Positions 1-12,186 of a DNA stretch of 64,000 nt are shown in pieces. Both the position numbers and the translations under genes were made by a program. Location of the stretch: NCBI GenBank assembly GCA_022605405.1, contig JABYQQ010000011.1:1426001-1490000 (forward strand), in the 5' to 3' direction. How positions within the stretch are numbered: the first letter of the stretch is position 1; each line of letters starts with the position of its first letter. This stretch comes from Earliella scabrosa. Taxonomy: Eukaryota; Basidiomycota; Agaricomycetes; Polyporales; Polyporaceae. The notes beneath the pieces were generated by a model. It was not told where the DNA came from. It saw only the letters and a program-made list of their open reading frames with translations, and made no database searches.

Positions 1-455
1 CGGTTTTCGAGCCTCGCAGCCATCCTCTGCTGATCGTGATTCCGCAGAACCTGCTTGGGCGATCGTACGCCAGGTAATGCTTCCTCAACACGGCTGATGC
101 TGTAGTGGAGCAGTACGACAGACGCGCTCAATCGACTCTGTGTTGCAGGTCGTCGAACCCTCGCTGGGACGGGCGCGCGAGCGCCGGACCGACCTTCCTC
201 GGTATCAAGGTCATACAGTGGAATGGACAGTAAGCTGCTCTGCTCTGCTTCGAACACTACTCTTCTGTACTCAAGCCCTCGATACATTTGTCATCCAGGA
301 CGGGCGCGTGCCGGCTGCAGGCCGGCCAAACTGCAAGGAGTACGACAAATCCGTCGAGGAGCTCGTCGCTATCTGCAAGGCCTTGGTAGTCCGTTCTGTG
401 TACATATTCAACCCAAATCTAACCGACGAGGTGACTACGCCTCGGTCTCAATAGA
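1..455 (+). CDS. Partial unknown gene, 3' exons only
   Basis: Coding-like sequence enters from the left edge. One frame from base 3 joins well through a GT-AG intron (about 74-148) into an exon ending near 229 at a GTAAGC donor, giving a run that ends in VIQWNGQ. The last exon is unclear: two frames remain open after the next possible acceptors (near 275 and 298), one ending at 454 and one at 495. I do not recognise the product. The 5' part lies outside the window. The frame ambiguity could mean decay or simply an acceptor I have misplaced. Confidence 0.35.
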
Positions 456-859
456 CATTTCGTATAGAGGGGGACAGACGGTACCTGTCCTGTAGCGGTT
501 CATTTCCGTGACTTACGTCGGTCCCGAAGAATGTCACGAACCTCTCCATCGCACAGTGACAATAGGGACGCCGTTGATGCAAGCTGCTAACTCAGAGATC
601 ATCTCCCGTTTCAACGCAAGTCTACCTGTGTCGGTATCGGGAATATGCCATACTTGTTCACTTTGTCACACCTACATTTGTAACAGGCTACATTTAGAGA
701 CACCCTGGGCAAGAGACTGGTGACGGGGAGAGCTTGCAGCATCGACCATATTGAGGATTCTGAATCCTATGGGTCATGTTAACAAAGCACGACGCGAAGC
801 CTCGCATAGGCGTGACGTACTTGGATGCGCGCATCTCCTCCTGCGCGTAGTGTGCAAAC
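456..859. other. Intergenic, nothing recognised
   Basis: Only short open frames with no family resemblance and no convincing splice joins. The stretch separates the partial left-edge gene from the 3' end of the Cys-motif gene on the other strand. Confidence 0.5.
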
Positions 860-2202
860 TCAGGCACGGTGGCGCATACGACGACCTGGACGGACGATGA
901 GTGTTCGCACAACCAGTATATGAGGAGGGCGCGTACGCTTGGTCGCCGGGCCGTCCTCATCCTCATCGACCAACTCGTCAACCCAATCGTCCACTAGCTC
1001 ATCGACCTCCGCTTCATCGTCGTCCGACTCGGAGTCGTTGGAGGCCGTCACGTCTTCAGCAAGATGGCTCGAGCTCCCCTCTTCACCTTCTACAAGGGCA
1101 TCGAGGCGCTGGTTCACCGCCTTCATTGCACCGTTGAACTCATGCAAGAGAACTTTGTTCGCGTCGTCGCGCGCCTCAAGACTCTCGAGTCGCTCGTGGA
1201 TGGACTTAAGGGGTATCGCTAGCGCCCATCCCAATAGACGAACGTCGACGGGGATCTTCTTGAGGCTGGTGTCGAGTTCGTCCCACACATCCGCGTACAC
1301 CTCTGCCTCGTCGTCGCTGCCTCTTTCGAAAACGTTGCTTGAAGACGACTTCTGCTTGCCCTTCGAGTTCTTCGGCTTTCTGGCTTTGGCGGCCTTCTTC
1401 CGCTTACCCTGCGTCTTGACGCGCGTGCGACTCTGCTCAACATCGTTATTGCTCTCAGCATCCCCAACAACGCTCTCACCTCGCTCCCCAGCCGCGTATA
1501 ATGCCGTTGGATAGACCGCTGCTGGTTGGCCGCGCCGCTTCCACTCGAGGCCTTGCGGGAGGGCCATGAGCCCTAAGTCTATGGCCTCTTGGTAGGGGCG
1601 CGTGGGGGGGGTCTTCGGGTATTTCTTTAGGTCATGCATGTCTAAGTCGTATGTCAGCCGTGTACAAGGTCATAGAAATCGTTACTGTACTCACATGTAA
1701 ACCACGAGCACTCGCGTCCGTCGGTGAGTATGCACTCCAAACATAGCCATGTCGATAGGTTCGACGGTTTGCACGGAAAGCCCCTGTCGCAGCAGGAGCG
1801 GCAACGGCGCGATCGAGCGGTGGCGATGTCCTCGAAGAACGTCGGAGTGGCTCGTGTCGGGCGTAGAAGTCCGGGGAAAACGACGACGCGCTTCCCTTGC
1901 AACCGGGCTTCGTCGACCGCGGTCTGTAGGTCCGGGTGGTAAGAGTCGGGAGGAGCATCGGGCACGACGCGGCGCTGCACGCCTGCGGCGGCGGAGGAGG
2001 CTGTACGCGTGCTCTGGGGAGCGATCATCGGAGCAGCCGCCGGCTCAAGCTTGCCGTCGCGATCGTTGACAGTTGTCGGCCAGCAGTAGCGTCGCTCTCG
2101 TTGTTGACTGCAACAGTAGCCGTGGGGGTCAGGACAGCGCTTGGGGAGGGGAGAGGTAGAGAGACTACACCGGACAGAGAAGATCACGGTGAAGCTGCGC
2201 AT
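860..2202 (-). CDS. Cys-motif protein with acidic/basic tail, unknown function
   Basis: Two exons, complement(860..1641, 1695..2202), joined through a clean 53-nt GTGAGT...TTAG intron that keeps frame and runs into MHDLKKYPKTPP. Near the end of exon 1 is a Cys cluster of the form C-x2-CC-x5-C ... C-x2-C-x8-CSW. It resembles a Cys-rich motif common in agaricomycete hypothetical proteins and vaguely a fungal zinc cluster, but spacing does not match a standard Zn2Cys6 domain. The second exon has a Lys/Arg-rich stretch (nuclear-type), a short helical part and a very acidic tail, followed by a basic end. The start is uncertain: ATG at 2202 gives an odd N-terminus and ATG at about 2028 is an alternative. 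DNA binding would be a guess. Confidence 0.6.
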
Positions 2203-2261
2203 GCAGCGCTAGCAGACGGCACGTGAGGAGAAGAGAAGGGTCCGGAGAAAAAGAACAGCGA

Positions 2262-2321
2262 TCGGGCAAAATCGAACCGAGACCGAGAAGACTGGCGATG
2301 TTACCGCTGCACCATGGAGCC
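2262..2321 (-). other. tRNA-like Pol III box A/box B remnant
   Basis: On the minus strand a box A-like TGGTGCAGCGG (2314-2304) sits 7 nt after a GGCTCCA that would match an acceptor 5' strand. A box B-like GGTTCGATTTT follows (2278-2268). The 3' side does not pair with the acceptor and the two boxes are closer than in a normal tRNA, so this is not a functional tRNA. The right outer-repeat arm carries a diverged version near 60,795-60,845. It may be a SINE-type fragment at the repeat edge. Confidence 0.25.
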
Positions 2322-4312
2322 GACATGCGCAGAAGCGGTTGGGCAGATATACTTACAACTTGAACCGGTCTCTAGTCAGACCGAGACGCCCCTCTCGCTC
2401 GCCAATTGGTTCTCCGTCCCGCCTCATCCTCCTCCTGGACCTCCATGGCCACCGCACAATACCTCTGCTGCTCTGTCGCTACTGAGGATGTGTACGAGGC
2501 CGCACTCGGGCTCCAACGTCCTTTACGGATCTTCTCCCCTCACCATCTCTCCTCCATGAAGTCGGCTTAGATCGAGAATTGATCAGAGAGAGGACGACGC
2601 GTACTTACTCAGATGGCCAAGCAGCCCCCCGCCCCCTCAAATTTCATCCTAGTCCCGCCACTAGGTCTGTCATCCAGCCGACGAGAAGCGCATCCTCAGG
2701 CGGGACAGGGCTGCACGAGGGGTTCCACGACAGAGCTGGATCATGAGGGACCCATTATCACAGGTGAGTCACCTCGCACGATCCAGTGCGCACCTCCTCA
2801 TTGCGAATTCTAGCCCCACGTCTTGAGGCCCTCCTCTTGGCTACTGTCGGTCACCCCCTGGCCTCCACGGTACATTAAGCGTGCCGCGGCGCGCTTTCCC
2901 AGTTATCTGCGCTCGCATGTCCGACCCCGCTACGCATCAACAGCATGCCTATGCTCTTCCTTCTTCTGCATGGGCCCCAAGGTGCTGTTCCAAGTGGGTG
3001 AGCACACAACCGATTCTTCTTGTCCGAGGAGGTCTGACCGTTTCTCTGAATCGCAGACTGGGCTCGTCCGGCGTTACTGTGTCGTCCCCGCGTAGCTGAC
3101 TTCATGCGTCGCCCCAACTCAATATCAACCGTGACGGACAGTTCATCCAGTATGTCATTTCCACACGTAGGACTGCGTTCTTCTGACATCCACACTGTCT
3201 GGGTAGCCTCATGCGATTCTCGGGGACTCTACACACCCGAGCTCAAGCGATCCCTGGGCACAGGCGATCATGCGCTTCATCAAGCTTTTCCTGTTATCCT
3301 TCCGTGAGTCCCCAGTGAGCACGGACGACACCGTCCACAGGGATCGCAAGAAGCTCAGCCCCGAGGTCGTCAAGAGTATCGAGTCGTCAGTGAAGCGCTC
3401 CGCGATCCGGAACCTTCGTACGCTCGAGCGCTTCACGCAGCGGGACTCATCTACGACGCGCTCTTCAAGGCAATATGCAGGTCTACCCCGTCATGTCATG
3501 CTCGCTGTCGGAATCGGTCTCGAGCCACTCGCAAGCCCTCATCGCGCTACCGACGTCCGAGGCTCCCCCGACGTTGGTGCTCCGACGTTGGTGCTCCGAC
3601 GTTGGTGCTCTTGCTGCTGGTCCAGGAACAGACGGGGCGGAGGATGTCGACGAACGCAGCCCGGATCGTTCGTCGCACGAGCGGGTCCCGCGCAGCTGCG
3701 TAAAGTCACTCGTAGTCGTCTCTCCCCTCTCCCCTCTCTTCCGCCGGCGCCTGCCTACGCCGTGGAGTCGTTCGCGCCCAGCACGACCATCGCCGCTGGG
3801 TTGCGGGACGCCTGCCACGGAACGTCTCCAACGAGCGACCGGTCACGGTCCCACGCATGGAGGTGAGCGTAGAGGTAGGAAGGCTATCCACAGGGCGTCG
3901 ACTGGACGCTACTACATGCAGGGTTGTGACGATGTTCCGGTGTGTTACCCAATCATGGACCACGTATATATGTATCTATTCTGCAGATATATATACATCA
4001 GCATGACAATGCACCGCGATTCTGTTGCTGAGAGGACCGCCGCCAGATTCACAGGCATACTTTTGAGGTGAGTACGTCGGAACCACTCTTCTGTTCTCCC
4101 GCTGACACGACCATTAGTTTGACATAGTTCCATACCTCTGAGTACTGTAACAGTTGTGTCGGATGCAGCTTCGCCGACTCCTACGTCAACCAGGCGCGCC
4201 AGCCACGGATCCGGACTGGCACGGTTCGTCGTAAATCGCTTGCACCACTGCATAGACCGACTGATCGCTTTCACTGCTACAGGACAACTACTGGAGTTCG
4301 TGCTCGAGAGTG
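2293..4312. repeat. Outer inverted repeat, left arm (upstream part)
   Basis: About 2.0 kb matching 58,800-60,822 in inverted orientation with no difference in the stretches I compared. It lies upstream of FunK1 copy 1, as the right arm lies upstream of copy 2. The match stops abruptly at about 4312. Inside are a tandem repeat at 3568-3610 and an imperfect AT-rich palindrome near 3960-4005. Donor-like sites at 2764, 2998 and 3303 hint at a spliced transcript on the plus strand, but I could not assemble a credible protein. Several overlapping open frames of 70-200 codons here are not supported. Confidence 0.85.
3568..3610. repeat. Short tandem repeat, 15-bp unit x ~3
   Basis: Three consecutive copies of a 15-bp unit (core CGACGTTGGTGCT). 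The same array occurs in the right outer arm at about 59,506-59,548. Confidence 0.8.
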
Positions 4313-4564
4313 CATGCATCCTCCATGGCCAGGACCGGTATCCGATTCGCGTCATGTCAACGCCACAGGTGATGGCAAAGACAAAGGCGCCCGTGTGCTG
4401 CCTCCAAGCTCTTGGTGTTATGAGCGCTTACTATAATCCAGCAGTACACAATCGTCCTTTCTCTACCATTCGACAATCACTGCTTTTGCGCGCGGGCGAC
4501 TAGTTAGAAGCTTTGGCCTTATAAAGTCGCGCGAACTCTAGGTCAGTCCCCACCCTTGCTCATC

Positions 4565-7443
4565 ATGGCGCGCAACGTCTCCTTCGCTCCGGAAGTTCAA
4601 ATTCCTGCTAATGACTCTCCGCATAAACCGTACCGCTCTGCCACGGAGCACTCTAACACCAAGTTCGATCTAAAAGACTTTCGCCGTGAATTGCGCTTCG
4701 GCGCGCGCGGAAAAGTTTTTGTCCTCCCGTACGAAAGCTGGATGTCCGAGTTCGTTGGATCGCAACCCATCCTCGACAGCAACATACTCGCACATCTCGC
4801 AACCCCTGGCAAGGAGACGGAAATGTACAAAACCTTGGTACGTGTGCTGAATTCCTCCATCCGCCGAGGAGACCTAATCAGCCAGCAGCCGGAGGAGCTG
4901 AACGAGGCTGACATCTGTCCCGGCTTCGTCTTCCGTGCTCATCCTCATCAGTCCGATCAATCTGACCCTACAAATCAAGCGGTCGACTGCGCTATGTATT
5001 CGCGCGAAAATGCTCCCGAGATCCCTGTCGGCTCCCTCTATGCCCGTATAGATTGGGCTGAAATCGAGATCCCTGTGGAATGCAAGACGAAACCCGAGAC
5101 TCAGGATCCCCTAGACGACGCACCACCCCATGAGCCAACATCCGACTCGCGAAAGCACGTCTTCGGTCAGACCCTCTCATACGTGGATATCATCTTCAAG
5201 CACCAGCAGCGCACCTTCTTCTTCATGATTATCTTCATGGGGAACTTCGCACGTCTCATACGCTTCGACCGCTCCACCATCTTCGCAACTACCAAGTTCG
5301 ACTACAAGACGGAAGGCGCGAAGATTATCCACTTCCTCCGCCTCTATGCGCGACTGCCCGCGGAGAAGCGTGGATACGATCCCACGGCGACCCGCATCCG
5401 GCCTAACACCAAGCTCTGGAAGGCAATGATGAGCAAGAAGGAGAGCATGAGCAAGGAGAGCACGAGCAAGAAGGAGAGCACGAGCAAGAAGAAGAGCACG
5501 AGCAAGAAGAAGAGCACGAGCAAGAAGAAGAGCGCGGGCAAGAAGAAGAGCACGGGCAAGGAGGAGAGCACGAGCACGAAGCCTGACGATCACGTCAAGG
5601 CGCTGTTCGAGGAATCTCTTGATCCCACGTGGCCGTGGTGGCAACTAGAGGTCCCCATGGGACTCGAGCGCCGCAAGAGGTACCTCGTCGGCAAGCCGCA
5701 CTTCCTCGCCCCGGGCGTAGCTGGCCGCGGGACCCGGGGATACGTTGCGCTTCCGGTCGACGGCAAGGGCAAGGTCGCGGACACCTTCGTGTACCTCAAG
5801 GATGCTTGGCGCGTTGACCATCCGGGCATCAGCAAGGAGGGAGACACGCTGCGTAAACTCAAGAAGAAGAAGGTTCCATACGTGCCAACCCTGCTGTGTC
5901 ATGGAGACCTGCCTGGATCGAACCAGCTCACGGATTGGAGAAGATACTGGCGGACGCTCCACCCAGAGGTTAACGCGGAAGCCCCTTGTCCACTGAAACG
6001 TCATCGCCACTATCGTCTCGTCGTGAAGGAGGTTGGACTTCCTCTAGATCGTTTCGAGGACTCCTCCATGCTCGTGGTGGCGATATTCTGTTGCTTGAAG
6101 GGTGAGTGCGACGGATGGCTTCTTTGTGCTTCTCAAACTCACGTCCTACGTCTAGCGCATCGCGCTGCCTACCGGGCTGGTATCATCCATCGTGACATTA
6201 GCGCAGGCAACATTTTACTCTACCCGGACTCTCAAGGGTCCATGTGTGGACTGCTCAATGACTGGGAGCTTGCGAAGAACATCAAGGAAGAAGACGTGGA
6301 CCCTCGACAGCCCGATCGCACGGTGAGCATCTCTCGGTCTTCGGGTTCAGATGTCCTAGTGGAAGATTCCTGACGTCAGGCGCCAAACAGGGTACATGGC
6401 AGTTCATGTCTGTGCACGCTTTGAATGACCCCTCGCGCCGAATCGTCCTCGAGGACGACTTGGAATCCTTTCTGCATGTCATCATCTACCACTCCGTCCG
6501 ATTTCTGGAGTCCAATCTCGACTCTGGCGACGTCGGATTGTTTCTACACCATTACTTCGACGCATACTCCCCCTCCTCCGCTGGGTATCGATGCGGTACC
6601 ATGAAGGCAACAGCTATGGAGAGCGGCTGCATCAGTCTACGGAGCTACAACGGTGACGGGGATCACAAGAACCTGGCGCTGAAGTTCTATTGGCCGACGG
6701 CGACCAACGACCTCACCACTGCTCATAACGCCGAGTCATCCACACGCGCAGCCGCCAAGAGCCACCCCATTAACGCCATCGTAGACGAGCTTTTGCTTTG
6801 GTTCAAGGCGCTGTATGCGGAGGATGCCCATTCTCCCCAAGCAATCGCGCCGACGAGCACAGAAGGCGTCGGCTGTGCCCCTGCCGAGTCGGAGGCATAC
6901 AAGCATATCTTCGAGGACGACGAGGACGAGGCAGACGAAGACGAGGACGAGGACGAGGACGAAGACGAGGACGAGGCAGACGAAGACGAAGACGACGACG
7001 ACGACGAGGCAGACGAAGACGACGACGAAGATGACGGCGACAGCAGCGACGGCGACAGCGGCGACGGCGACGGCGACGGCGACAGCGACAGCGACAGCGA
7101 CAGTGACAGCGACAGCGACAGCGACAGCGACGCGAGTTCTGCCGACCAAATCATGAGCGAAGAACTCATGCAGCAGCTGCAGGGCGAGTCGGAACTTCGC
7201 CTCAACATGCAGTACAGACAGAACCTCAAGGGTCACGACGCGATCCTCCGTCTCTTCAGAACCGTTCTCAGCAAACCATGGCCAGCGAACGATAAGGTTG
7301 CGGACAAGAAGCCGAAGCTCGGCTTCAACCCTCATGCAGATGCTCCGATCGACTCGCTAGCGATGGTATCAATGAAGCGGTCCGCTATTGATGATGCCTC
7401 CCCGCCCCCCTCGCCCACCAAACGAGGCAGAACTGGAGTGTAG
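4565..7443 (+). CDS. FunK1-type fungal protein kinase, copy 1
   Basis: Three exons (4565..6101, 6156..6322, 6391..7443), 918 aa, with canonical introns of 54 and 68 nt. The FunK1 signature is clear: catalytic loop HRDISAGN near residues 524-531, a DWE replacing the usual DFG near 548, and RTGTWQFMS just after the second intron, followed by a DDLESF..V motif. The N-terminal half is the variable FunK1 lobe. Two low-complexity insertions are absent from copy 2: a Lys/Ser/Thr hexapeptide repeat (about 5430-5580) and a long Asp/Glu then Ser/Asp tract (about 6905-7135). FunK1 kinases are expanded in multicellular fungi; substrates are unknown. The start ATG at 4565 follows a TATAAA-like site near 4518. 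Confidence 0.9.
5430..5580 (+). repeat. In-frame 18-bp minisatellite in FunK1 copy 1
   Basis: About seven imperfect 18-bp units (core AGCAAGAAGAAGAGCACG) encoding a Lys/Ser/Thr hexapeptide repeat. FunK1 copy 2 keeps only one unit at this position. Confidence 0.85.
6905..7135 (+). repeat. GAC/GAG and GACAGC repeat tract in FunK1 copy 1
   Basis: Trinucleotide and hexanucleotide expansion encoding Asp/Glu runs, then Gly-Asp and Ser-Asp runs. In copy 2 the matching place has a short non-repetitive segment. The tract also leaves long antisense frames open, which are artefacts. Confidence 0.85.
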
Positions 7444-7762
7444 CTTGGACTTCTATTGGGCTGTGCATTCTCTCTGTCCTACGAGTTGGGTACGAAGCGC
7501 GCGCGCTCCTCCATTCATTGTCACTCCGCTATGTTTGTGCTACATCATGTCCTAATTCACCCTATGAAACCGTATTTCCCCAATTCCCAATCCCCCAGCG
7601 GACAACCAACTAGGTGCAGCGGCGAATAAGATGCAAGATCATTGACAACTGTAACCACTATGGATCCGGAGTCACCACTGGTCACCACTATGAAGCCGGA
7701 ACAAGTCATGACATGTCCAGTCGGCATACGATGCACGCGGAAGACGGGCTTACGCTCGTTGA
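7444..7762. other. Spacer between FunK1 copy 1 and Plavaka gene
   Basis: Convergent 3' ends flank this stretch. I see a short direct duplication of a GGAGTCACCACTGGTCACC-like phrase near 7670-7690 and no gene. A transposon end could lie here but I could not identify one. Confidence 0.4.
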
Positions 7763-10700
7763 TCATCGTCGGCCTGTCGAGGATTCACAAAGCGGAGCAT
7801 CTGTGATGACGTAAGCCAGTTGGTACCAGACAACTATACAGGCACTCACTCGATCTAGTGGCAGGATGTGTAGACAACCTTCTTTGATGTCCGGAATATG
7901 TAGCCTGGTCTTTGCAATGTGACACAGAACGCGTGACGCGCGGATGATGAAGAATCCTGCGTCGACCTTGTCGTACACCAAGCGACCTCCGGAAAGGGGA
8001 AACCGGCGGAATCTGTCGTAAGGTATATCTTCCGTCTTCAGCTCCGCGTACTGGGAGACAACGAGGAAAGCCTCCGATATGCTCTCACCACCAGCTGTAT
8101 CACGAGTGTGCACGAAGATGTCTTCGATCACACCGACGTGAGCCATCTCGTGAATCAGACCTGCAGCAGCGACGCTCGGCGTATCATGGTGAGAAGACGG
8201 CGTAGAAGAAGACTCCGCATCCCGCATGTCCTTCAGATGGAAGAGGATGTTGCTATCCCGGGGGGAGGACCGGCGCGAGTGGTAGTAGATGCCGTTGATC
8301 AGTAACTTGGCGTAACGTGTAGCTGAACGGGATAGCCGATTTTGGCCAGAGTTTGAGCCTGGCTTTTTGTCGACATAAAGTGGGGAGGAGCTCTCGTGGT
8401 TGAGACTCGCTAGCAAGGAGCGGTAAATGGAATCCTCCAAGTGGATTGATTCATGTCGGCCTTGCGCATCACGAGCGTGTCCGTCGCGACTGCCTGTTCG
8501 TAAGATAGCATCCAGCCGCAGGCCACGTTCGTCCTCTCCCGAGTTCCTGTTGAATATCCGCATGAAGTCGGAGAAGGCAGGACCGATGTGGCGATCATTC
8601 AACAATGGGCGTAGATTCGCTGCGCGGCAACTAGTTTGCATGAATGTAGACTCCATATCTCCTGAAACGTAGTCGTACCAGTCGCTTGGAACATCACATA
8701 GATAGACGTACCAAATGTCAGATTCGTGTTCATGGTTTGCAGGATGTAATTGAACCGCTCGACCGCAAAGGCGCGCCAGGAATGAACCGGTGCGAAGAGT
8801 TCCATGAAGTCAGGGAGATGAACAGCAAAGTGATGATTAGGCTTGACCGTGACTTCTTGATACAACGTCTTCATCGTTCTCAGATACCGAAGAATGTGTT
8901 CCCTGTAGAGAGCGATATATTCGGTAGAGGTTTCCAGAAGTCCTGCGATGACGACAGCGGTTACCAGGTCCATGAAGTTCGAGAGCATCGCCATTTTCCG
9001 CGTGTCGGTAGCGTCCCATGTCCATATCAAGGCGACGGGCAGAATCACCGTGCAGACTGTATGCCATTGATCTGCGCTCAGCTTGCCGCGTTTAGTAGTG
9101 CCAAAGCCCTTCGGACCAGGTGTAATCCAACTCGGCAACTCCATATCCTCCCGAATGCGTTCATATGCCGCCATAGATTGTCGTCCAAGTGCAGCGCCCG
9201 ACACAACATGGTCTTCTTGCTGCTCTTCTTGCTGCTGGAGCGGGCATTAGTCATGCTCATCAAGGGTATGAGGATGTAGTTCTTACAGCACGGTTGGCAG
9301 CTTGGGCTGTGTTCCATAAACGTTCTGCGAGTACAGGGACGGTGGCGTCGTCGGTTCGGATTCCCCGCGCTTCGCACATGGCAACCAACACCGGGCGTGT
9401 CTTACGAATCATTGTCTTAGGACTCTTGGCTCGAGCGAGACTCTCTTCCGCTTTAGCAACAAGGTCCTCAAGAGATCCTGGGGGTGGGCCCTCTGGAAGC
9501 ATCTCCGGTAGGTGAAGCGCGCGCTGCAAGTCGGCGGGCGGAGCCGACGGGAGACCGTTCTGACTTCTCTACAGGGGGAGAGGGTTCAAAATCAACGTGA
9601 CTATTGTCGGCACATGGGGACGTGCTAGAGCGAAATGACTCACCCACTTGACAAGCTCCTTGACTAACTGCTTAACCCCACCTGCGCGTCTGAGCTCCCG
9701 TCGATCGCAAAGGTGCCATAGGATCGACTTCCGGGTATGCCGCAATTGCGACTCGGTGCCGTAGTAGAGTACCCACAAACCATCGTTCCATTCCTTGGCC
9801 GGTGGGAAGAGCGGCCTCTTTTTCACGGGGTTCGCAGTACCGTCACCGTCGTCCTCGTCGAGGTTGATTCCCCAGATTTCTCTACAGTGAGACTGGAGCA
9901 AGCCGAGATATAAGTTGTGCATGGAGTCGACCACAGTGTAGTGAATAGGATCCCAATACGGCAGACGGAGGAGCTCAGACCAACGCACGCCGTATAACTT
10001 GAATAGACGCTCGCGTTCAAGTGCGGTAGGAGCATCACGCCATTCAGCAGCGCGAACCTTGTGATCTTCCTGGTAACGCGACGGCCACAGCTCGGGTTGG
10101 AAGTCTTCAATGTTGTCCAAGTGGATGTAGCAGACACTGCAGAAGAACGCGGAGCGAGCGGCCCCAACACCAACGACCTGCCGCGCCGCCATGATGTCGC
10201 AGACCAGAGGCAAAACGGCGGCGCGGTATAGGTGACCAGCTGGATACTTCCATGTGCGTGAGTACCAGACTCCCGGATCCCAGAAGCGCAGGAGGTCGTC
10301 AACGAGGAGGCGAAGGAAGTGATTGATCTGCTCTATTGATGGTTTGTTCGGTCCAGGGATTATACCAACAAGGTACATATTTTCCGGGCGATAGCGAAGG
10401 TGAGGGGGTAGGCTGAGGCAGATCATATAAATGGCGGTGCAAGTAACGCTCTGCTTGGCAGTCTTGTTTTGGTACGGATTGAACCCGTCAATGGCGAGGC
10501 AGAAGAGAAGACGACTCTCTCCTGGAGGGGCATGAACGTAGAGCGTTCTTCCATCAGGTCCCATGAAGGAACGTAGCACCGTGCCATGATAGAAGTCGCG
10601 TTTGACGCGCGGAGGATGGAGAACCTCGTCCACGGTCGGAAAGATGAACAAGTCTTCTATAGCCTCTTGACAGACAAGTCGTCCGACCCAGAAGTCCATG

Positions 10701-11928
10701 GGCTGGTGAAGGTAGAGGCGAATGGAAGTGGGAACGGGGTGGCCTGAGAGGATGCGGCTACGCAACAGCTTCGCTCCACAGGGCGAGCCCTGTGCTACAA
10801 CTTTATGCGTGCAAAGCGGGGGGGTGGAGCTCGCTGGATAGAGAGCGTAACAACGTGAGCAACACGTGTACGCGCGCAACACCGGCTCCAAATTGTATCT
10901 TCGAAGAACGGTACGAGGTTCCAGTACAATGTCTTTCACGAGACTGGAATCTTGGTCGGACAGGGTGCCGGTTCCCCTGGCATGTAAGAGCGTCACGGCA
11001 GTCGTCGCGCGAAACCCCGCGAGAAGGAGCTCCGTTGCACGTCGCGTGAGTCCCTCGAGGAGATGCATGACTAGCACGACCAAAAAGACTGTATGGATAA
11101 CGACCTCGTGGGATGACCACAGTCGCCATGGGGCGACTATGAGCTGTTCTGTAGTGCATGAGTGCATGCCAGTGGTTAATATGGTTGAACATGTAAAAGC
11201 TATCTGAACGTACCTGTACGTATCGCGTTGGGATGTCCCTCATGATGAGAGGGTATGCCCTGTCGTTGCCTGTCCCATTCATCCTTCTTCGTGATATCTA
11301 GTTGCACGAGCTGTTGGCGAGCTCGGGATAGAAGGGAGTTACGCAGGGAGTCGAGACCGGGATGTGAGGTACGTGATGGCGTGGTCAAAGACCGCAAGAC
11401 GCGCATCAGATTGTTCTCGAACTTGAGGACGAGGAAGTTGTGATCGTTGTTGGGGTGGAGAGCAAAGGGAGGCATGTTCGCGGCAACGATCCTGTCGGGG
11501 TCAGACCGACGATATTCTCCATAGGTACGAGGATCATGGATAAATACGAGAGGTTGTCCGACAAGAGGGAGGGTAGCACATGCATCGCGTAATATTTGGC
11601 TAACCCTCTCCAGGTCATTCAACTCCTCCCGAAGCATCGCGCGACGATCTTCGTCAGCGGGAGGAGGAAGGGGGATCGGTCTTTCACTTGGAGGTTCATC
11701 TGGAGGGTAGCGGACTGGAGACGGGGACTTCGCGGCGTCCTCGAAGTCTGTGTCGCTACTCAGGGTGATTTGTGCGATGGCATGTTCGACCTGCTGGATG
11801 GAATCCTCTGCGCCTTTGACCCGGCTATAGATACGATGCAGTTCGGCATCTTCTTTGCGGCGGGTACGGGTGGCGCTACTGGGCTTCGTCTTCTTTCGAC
11901 CCGTGCCAGAGGGACTGTCCGAGGACAT
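7763..11928 (-). CDS. Plavaka-type (CACTA-related) transposase
   Basis: Multi-exon gene on the minus strand with no obvious disabling break. In order: an N-terminal part from ATG at 11928; a large central exon (about 11,167-9,608) with the Plavaka core, recognisable by IDGFNP, YLVGIIPGPNKPS, RAAVLPLVCD, RYGVRWSELLR-like and LPYWDPIHYTVVDSMHNLYLG; then exons with PSWITPGPKGFGT, RGKLSADQWH and PNHHFAVHLP (about 9,200-8,700); and a C-terminal exon to 7763. Several Cys pairs (CSVC and nearby) suit a zinc-binding insert. Plavaka elements are DD(E/D) DNA transposons common in agaricomycetes. The 5' end lies only about 240 bp from the edge of the TIR-bounded unit at 12,187. Element ends were not found. 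Confidence 0.88.
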
Positions 11929-12186
11929 ACTGGCCTGTACTATGGATGCAAGGGGGAGAAGCCGTAAGCAGTTGCACTCCCGCGCTCGTACTAGTAGCAC
12001 CTAGCGCTCTGAGACTCACCAGCAGACAACAGCCACAACTTGAACTTGGACAACGGGTGTTACTGTTCGCGTCTTGGGGTTCCACAGAACAAACGACCTG
12101 GTCTGAGTCAAACTGCTTGATGATGGTCAGTTTTTTTCCTGCCGACACAGCAGCTGGAAGCGCCCATTGTGTCATCGGAATGACTA

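Noticed and set aside
2262..2321. Functional tRNA gene
   Set aside because: The acceptor stem does not close and the box A to box B distance is too short; kept only as a tRNA-like remnant.
3270..4071. Two overlapping 198-codon plus-strand frames in the outer repeat
   Set aside because: They overlap each other, contain the tandem repeat and show no family motif or coherent splicing; identical copies in the right arm follow simply from the duplication.
5177..5644. Leu/Ala-rich antisense frame opposite the basic repeat of FunK1 copy 1
   Set aside because: Produced by the 18-bp repeat read on the other strand; no independent coding features.
6723..7335. Long antisense open frames opposite the FunK1 copy 1 acidic tract
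   Set aside because: They consist of Ser or Val/Ala runs created by the GAC/GAG repeats read backwards; shadows of the real exon.
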